Shown: positions 4,368 through 7,360 of the stretch, in pieces
Numbering within the stretch: position 1 is the first letter of the stretch
How the letters are laid out: each line of letters starts with the position of its first letter
DNA from: Chromatiaceae bacterium
GTDB taxonomy: Bacteria; Pseudomonadota; Gammaproteobacteria; Chromatiales; Chromatiaceae
Direction: 5' to 3'
Length of the DNA: 7,360 bases
NCBI GenBank assembly: GCA_012962365.1
Contig: DTXR01000702.1
Coordinates: forward strand, 1 to 7,360
Made by a program: the position numbers and the translations under genes
Notes under the pieces: generated by a model
What the model was told of the DNA's origin: nothing
Seen by the model: the letters and a program-made list of their open reading frames with translations, nothing else
Database searches by the model: none

Positions 4368-5543
4368 TTGAAACTCAAGGCCTTTCTGCTCCTTTTTCTC
4401 GCACTTCCCCTGGGGCTGTGGGGAGGCTATCGGCTGCTTCATCCCTTCCCCATACTGATTGCTTCACGCGCGCACTTGGTCGATGTCAGCATAGAAAGCT
4501 TTCAGGAGGAGATCAGGGGGATCGGCGAGTTGATTCCACGCCATGAACATTGGGTGATCGCGGAGTCCGGCGGCATCATCCGCCAGACGCTTGCCCAGGC
4601 GGGAGACCAGGTAAACAAAGACAGCCCTTTGCTGCTGTTGGCCAATCCCACGCTGGAAAACAGCCACCAACAAGCTGTCTTCCAATGGCAACAAGCCAGA
4701 GCCGAGCGCCTGTCCACCCAGGCCGACCTTGACATACAGATCGAGGGACTGGAATCGGAACTGGCCATGGCTCGTCTGGAATACGAGGTCCGCCAACAAC
4801 TGCGGCAGAAACAAGCCGTATCCGAGCTGGAAACGCGTAAGCATGCGCTGGAAGTGGAGATATTGCAACGCCGGCTGGATAGAACACGCCAAGCCGCCAA
4901 GGCAAAGAATGAAGCAGCCGAGATTCGTGTGGAACAACGACGCCAAGCCATGGAAGCTGCCAAACGAAAGGTGGAAGCTTTGACCCTGCGCGCAGGCGCA
5001 GCCGGGCTGTTGCTGAAGATGGAGCAGTCCTGGAAACCCGGCATGACAGTCAAGGAAGGTCAAACCATCGCCCAGATTGCCACTGATGAACAGTTGCTGG
5101 CTGAAATACGGATTCCAGTCATCGCCGCCCGGGAATTATCGCCTGAAATCCCGGTAGAAATCGACAGTCGTCAACATCGAGTCACAGGTAGAATTCGTCA
5201 CGTGCTGCCCGCAGTGGAAAATGACGAAAGAGTGGTGGAAGTCGAACTGCCAGCGGCGCTCCCGCCCTCTTTCCGGCCCAACCAGCCGGTAAGCGCCAGC
5301 ATTCTCCAGGGAACCGAAAAAGTGCTCACTATGCCCGATCATCCGGCACTGTCGTCCAACGACCAGCCGCTGCTGTTCCGCCTGACGCCCGACGGCTGGC
5401 TGGAGGCTGTAAAAGTCCGCCTGGGGCGCCGCAGCCAGGGGCGGGTAGAAATACTCTCCGGGCTGAAACAGGGCGACAAGGTGCTGCCAGACCCTCCTGA
5501 AAAATGGCGTCATGAAAAGCGCATCAAATTGCAGAACCGCTGA
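4368..5543 (+). CDS. MacA/HlyD-type periplasmic adaptor (membrane fusion protein)
   Basis: 391 residues, close to MacA (about 370). An N-terminal membrane anchor (about 5-24) precedes half of a lipoyl-like domain (about 58-95, containing ESGGIIRQTLAQAGDQV). A long alpha-helical coiled coil follows (about 98-206), then the second lipoyl half (207-240, KPGMTVKEGQTIAQIA), a beta-barrel (about 241-315) and a membrane-proximal domain ending in GLKQGDKVLP. In tripartite pumps this subunit bridges the inner-membrane transporter to a TolC-type channel. The start is a TTG at 4368: an in-frame TAG lies at 4350-4352, no other start codon intervenes, and TTG gives the expected MKLKAFLLLF anchor. The gene starts 15 bp after the CxxC protein and ends 1 bp before the ATPase, so it is co-transcribed. 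No TolC homologue is in the window. Substrate is inferred from context to be the cysteine-rich peptide. Confidence 0.88.
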   Translation: MKLKAFLLLFLALPLGLWGGYRLLHPFPILIASRAHLVDVSIESFQEEIRGIGELIPRHEHWVIAESGGIIRQTLAQAGDQVNKDSPLLLLANPTLENSHQQAVFQWQQARAERLSTQADLDIQIEGLESELAMARLEYEVRQQLRQKQAVSELETRKHALEVEILQRRLDRTRQAAKAKNEAAEIRVEQRRQAMEAAKRKVEALTLRAGAAGLLLKMEQSWKPGMTVKEGQTIAQIATDEQLLAEIRIPVIAARELSPEIPVEIDSRQHRVTGRIRHVLPAVENDERVVEVELPAALPPSFRPNQPVSASILQGTEKVLTMPDHPALSSNDQPLLFRLTPDGWLEAVKVRLGRRSQGRVEILSGLKQGDKVLPDPPEKWRHEKRIKLQNR

Positions 5544-5544
5544 T

Positions 5545-6210
5545 ATGCCCTACATCGAATGCCGAGACTTGTACAAGAATTACCCTGGCCAGAAAGCACT
5601 GGACGGGGCGTCAATGACCTTGGAAAAAGGCGAATTCGTCGCCTTGCAAGGCATATCCGGCAGTGGTAAATCCACCTTGCTGGCCTTGATCGGTCTACTG
5701 GACTTACCCAGCAGCGGCGACATTTTTATCGACGGCCAGCCCACTGCGGGCGCAGGGTTCACCGCCCGCTGCCACTTGCGCAACCAACATTTTGGTTTCG
5801 TCTTCCAACAGTTTCATCTCATTGGCGATTTCACCGTATTGGAGAATGTGCAACTGCCCCTGCGTTACAGCGGGCTGTCCAGACGCCATTGGCGCGCCCG
5901 AGCCATGGAAATTCTGGACAAAGTGGGTCTGGCAAACCGCCATCACAATCTACCTGGCGAACTATCTGGAGGTGAACAACAAAGGGTGGCCATTGCCCGG
6001 GCATTGGTGAGCCGTCCCGGCCTCCTGCTGGCGGATGAACCTACGGGCAACCTGGACAGTAAAACAGGAGAACATATCATGGCCCTGTTTCAAACCCTGC
6101 ATCAGGAAGGCATGGGACTGCTCATGGCAACCCACAACCCGGCCTACGCCGGTCGTGCCCAACGTTGCCTGCATTTGCAGGACGGCCGCTTCTCCGATAC
6201 GCCGGGATGA
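5545..6210 (+). CDS. ABC transporter ATPase, MacB/LolD type
   Basis: 221 residues with every ABC ATPase motif: Walker [10 protein letters not shown] (36-44), Q-loop Gln88 in FVFQQF, signature LSGGEQQ (140-146), Walker B LLLADEP (160-166) with Glu165 as catalytic base, D-loop within TGNLD (to 171), and the switch histidine His197 in MATHN. The DEPTGNLD form and the FQQFHLI segment are typical of the MacB/LolD/FtsE branch, which does not carry solutes across the membrane but drives mechanotransmission by FtsX-like permeases. The ATG is 1 bp after the adaptor's stop, implying coupled translation. An ATG at 5512 would overlap the adaptor and has no ribosome site. There is no C39 peptidase domain, so this transporter does not itself trim double-glycine leaders. 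Its stop overlaps the permease start by 4 bp. Confidence 0.95.
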   Translation: MPYIECRDLYKNYPGQKALDGASMTLEKGEFVALQGISGSGKSTLLALIGLLDLPSSGDIFIDGQPTAGAGFTARCHLRNQHFGFVFQQFHLIGDFTVLENVQLPLRYSGLSRRHWRARAMEILDKVGLANRHHNLPGELSGGEQQRVAIARALVSRPGLLLADEPTGNLDSKTGEHIMALFQTLHQEGMGLLMATHNPAYAGRAQRCLHLQDGRFSDTPG

Positions 6211-7360
6211 ACAGGCTGCGCCGGTTCCTGCGCCCATGGACGCGTCATCCCTGGCAGAGCCTGTTTCAATGGTTGTCGCTAACCATAGCCCTTGGACTGG
6301 CCGGTCTGCTTACCCAAGTGCTGATTTACGGACACTTGGCCTTACCGCCCGGTATCACGCCACTCATAGGCTACTACAGCCTGGGCGGCAGTAATACCAG
6401 GGGCGACCTAACCCCCTTATCTCTGCTTCAGGTACAAACGCTGATACGTGAACAGAAAAACCTGCTGGGCCAATACAGCCTGTATGCTGAAATGGATATC
6501 GATCTGCACATTGGCCAAGTTCCCAAACGCAATTACAAAATTGCACTGCTAAATAATGATTTCTATGGGTTGCTGGGGCTGAAACCCGCTGTGGGACGCC
6601 TGTTCAGCCCGAACCCTGGCCAGGCCGCTCAGGAAACCATGATCAGCTACCCACTCTGGGAGTCTCTGGGCCGGCCACCACTTCGGGACTTACGCATCCG
6701 ACTGGATAACCGGCGGGAATGGACGGTGGCAGGCGTGCTTCCCCAGGGGTTCTCGGGGTTTGGCGTACATGCTGTGGATTTGTGGCTACCGGATCATCTG
6801 CTGCCAGAAAAACTGTTGCAGCTTCTCCTTGACCCCGCGATCCCCGCTGAATTGCAGGAACTGACCCTGCGTTTCGCTCGGCGCCTACCTTATTTTCACA
6901 TTCTCGGCATACAGGAAGACACAGAAAAACGCAGCCAACTCGAACAGCGTCTGAAAACTCTGGATCTGAGTATGCCGCCGTTGACCACAGATCAAGGACC
7001 AGTTATTACCAGCGGCATTGTCGAGGCCCACGGCGCTACAACGGCTCCCGGCCTGAATCTGGCGCCACAACTCTGGGATAAAACCCGTCGTTATACCCGT
7101 CTGCTGCAAATCATCGCCATCAACCTGATGATCCTGACACTGGTGTCCCTGGTATTGTTTCTGCTGGAACAACTGCCGGAACGCATGAACGAGTTCCGCC
7201 TGCGTTACATCTATGGCGCAGGAACCGGCGCACTGGTCTGGCAGATCTTCAAGGAAAATCTCGGATTTGTGATCTCCACGCTGCCTCTGGCCTGGCTTAT
7301 CGGCTGGCTGTTGTTTTATCCACTGGCCGAAACGCCTCCTTTCGGTCATTTCATTCCTGA
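6207..7360 (+). CDS. MacB/FtsX-type ABC permease, partial (runs off the window)
   Basis: The frame starts at an ATG overlapping the ATPase stop (ATGA, 6207-6210) and stays open for 384 codons to the window end. Seen: a basic N-terminus, a first membrane segment at about 21-42, a periplasmic domain of about 250 residues, a second segment at about 297-320, a cytosolic loop with RLRYIYGAGTGALVWQI (331-347) and a third segment at about 351-371. The periplasmic part carries MacB core-domain hallmarks: NNDFYGLLGLKPAVGRLF (116-133) and VAGVLPQGF (174-182). The loop matches the coupling region of FtsX-like permeases (typically R-R-x-x-G-A). The fourth membrane segment is expected beyond the edge. Family members pump periplasmic substrates outward through a TolC-type channel, powered by the separate ATPase. 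In MacB the ATPase and permease are fused; here they are two genes. Confidence 0.88.
   Translation, partial: MNRLRRFLRPWTRHPWQSLFQWLSLTIALGLAGLLTQVLIYGHLALPPGITPLIGYYSLGGSNTRGDLTPLSLLQVQTLIREQKNLLGQYSLYAEMDIDLHIGQVPKRNYKIALLNNDFYGLLGLKPAVGRLFSPNPGQAAQETMISYPLWESLGRPPLRDLRIRLDNRREWTVAGVLPQGFSGFGVHAVDLWLPDHLLPEKLLQLLLDPAIPAELQELTLRFARRLPYFHILGIQEDTEKRSQLEQRLKTLDLSMPPLTTDQGPVITSGIVEAHGATTAPGLNLAPQLWDKTRRYTRLLQIIAINLMILTLVSLVLFLLEQLPERMNEFRLRYIYGAGTGALVWQIFKENLGFVISTLPLAWLIGWLLFYPLAETPPFGHFIP

Noticed and set aside
4464..5063. 199-residue minus-strand frame inside the adaptor gene
   Set aside because: It is a shadow of the coiled-coil coding region; the plus-strand frame has clear domain structure and operon context.
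5512..5544. Upstream ATG for the ABC ATPase
   Set aside because: It would overlap the adaptor by 32 bp, has no Shine-Dalgarno and adds 11 residues atypical of the family; [11 protein letters not shown] from 5545 is a normal start.

Overview
The window reads as a chromosomal segment of a gammaproteobacterium. The evidence is compact gene spacing, moderate-to-high GC housekeeping genes of proteobacterial type (RmuC, a MiaB-like tRNA methylthiotransferase, exonuclease III), and a MacA/MacB-style exporter that presupposes a Gram-negative envelope. I cannot name the genus from sequence alone. There are no tRNAs, rRNAs, insertion sequences or CRISPR arrays.

Positions 1-3365 are ordinary housekeeping DNA. 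On the minus strand, 888 to 1 is the N-terminal 296 codons of rmuC, cut by the window edge. Divergent from it, 945-2225 encodes an MtaB-type tRNA methylthiotransferase. A small 67-residue protein of unknown function follows (2295-2498). It is convergent with exonuclease III (3365-2550, minus strand), and a strong GC-rich hairpin lies between the two.

Positions 3366-7360 hold the interesting part: an apparent plus-strand operon led by a good sigma70-like promoter (TTGACA, 16 bp, AATAAT) and a leader of about 100 nt rich in small hairpins. Its first gene (3607-3780) is only 57 codons, so a 60-residue length cutoff would miss it. It encodes a precursor with a secretion-type N-terminus, followed by a roughly 30-residue core with eight cysteines whose spacing is a perfect mirror image (C-x-C-x3-C-x3-C-x4-C-x3-C-x3-C-x-C). 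After an intercistronic hairpin come a predicted periplasmic protein with a CTPC thioredoxin-like motif near its C-terminus (3843-4352), a MacA/HlyD-type periplasmic adaptor (4368-5543), a MacB/LolD-type ATPase (5545-6210) and a MacB/FtsX-type permease that runs off the window (6207 onward).

Taken together this looks like a dedicated production and secretion system for a disulfide-rich peptide: Sec export of the precursor, oxidation or shuffling in the periplasm by the CxxC protein, then expulsion by a MacAB-like tripartite pump with a TolC-type channel encoded elsewhere. A precedent is E. coli heat-stable enterotoxin II, a disulfide-bonded peptide that leaves the periplasm through TolC with MacAB involvement. 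The peptide's activity (toxin, bacteriocin, signal, metal binder) cannot be read from the sequence. No peptide-modifying enzyme or immunity gene is visible, though the operon continues past the window.
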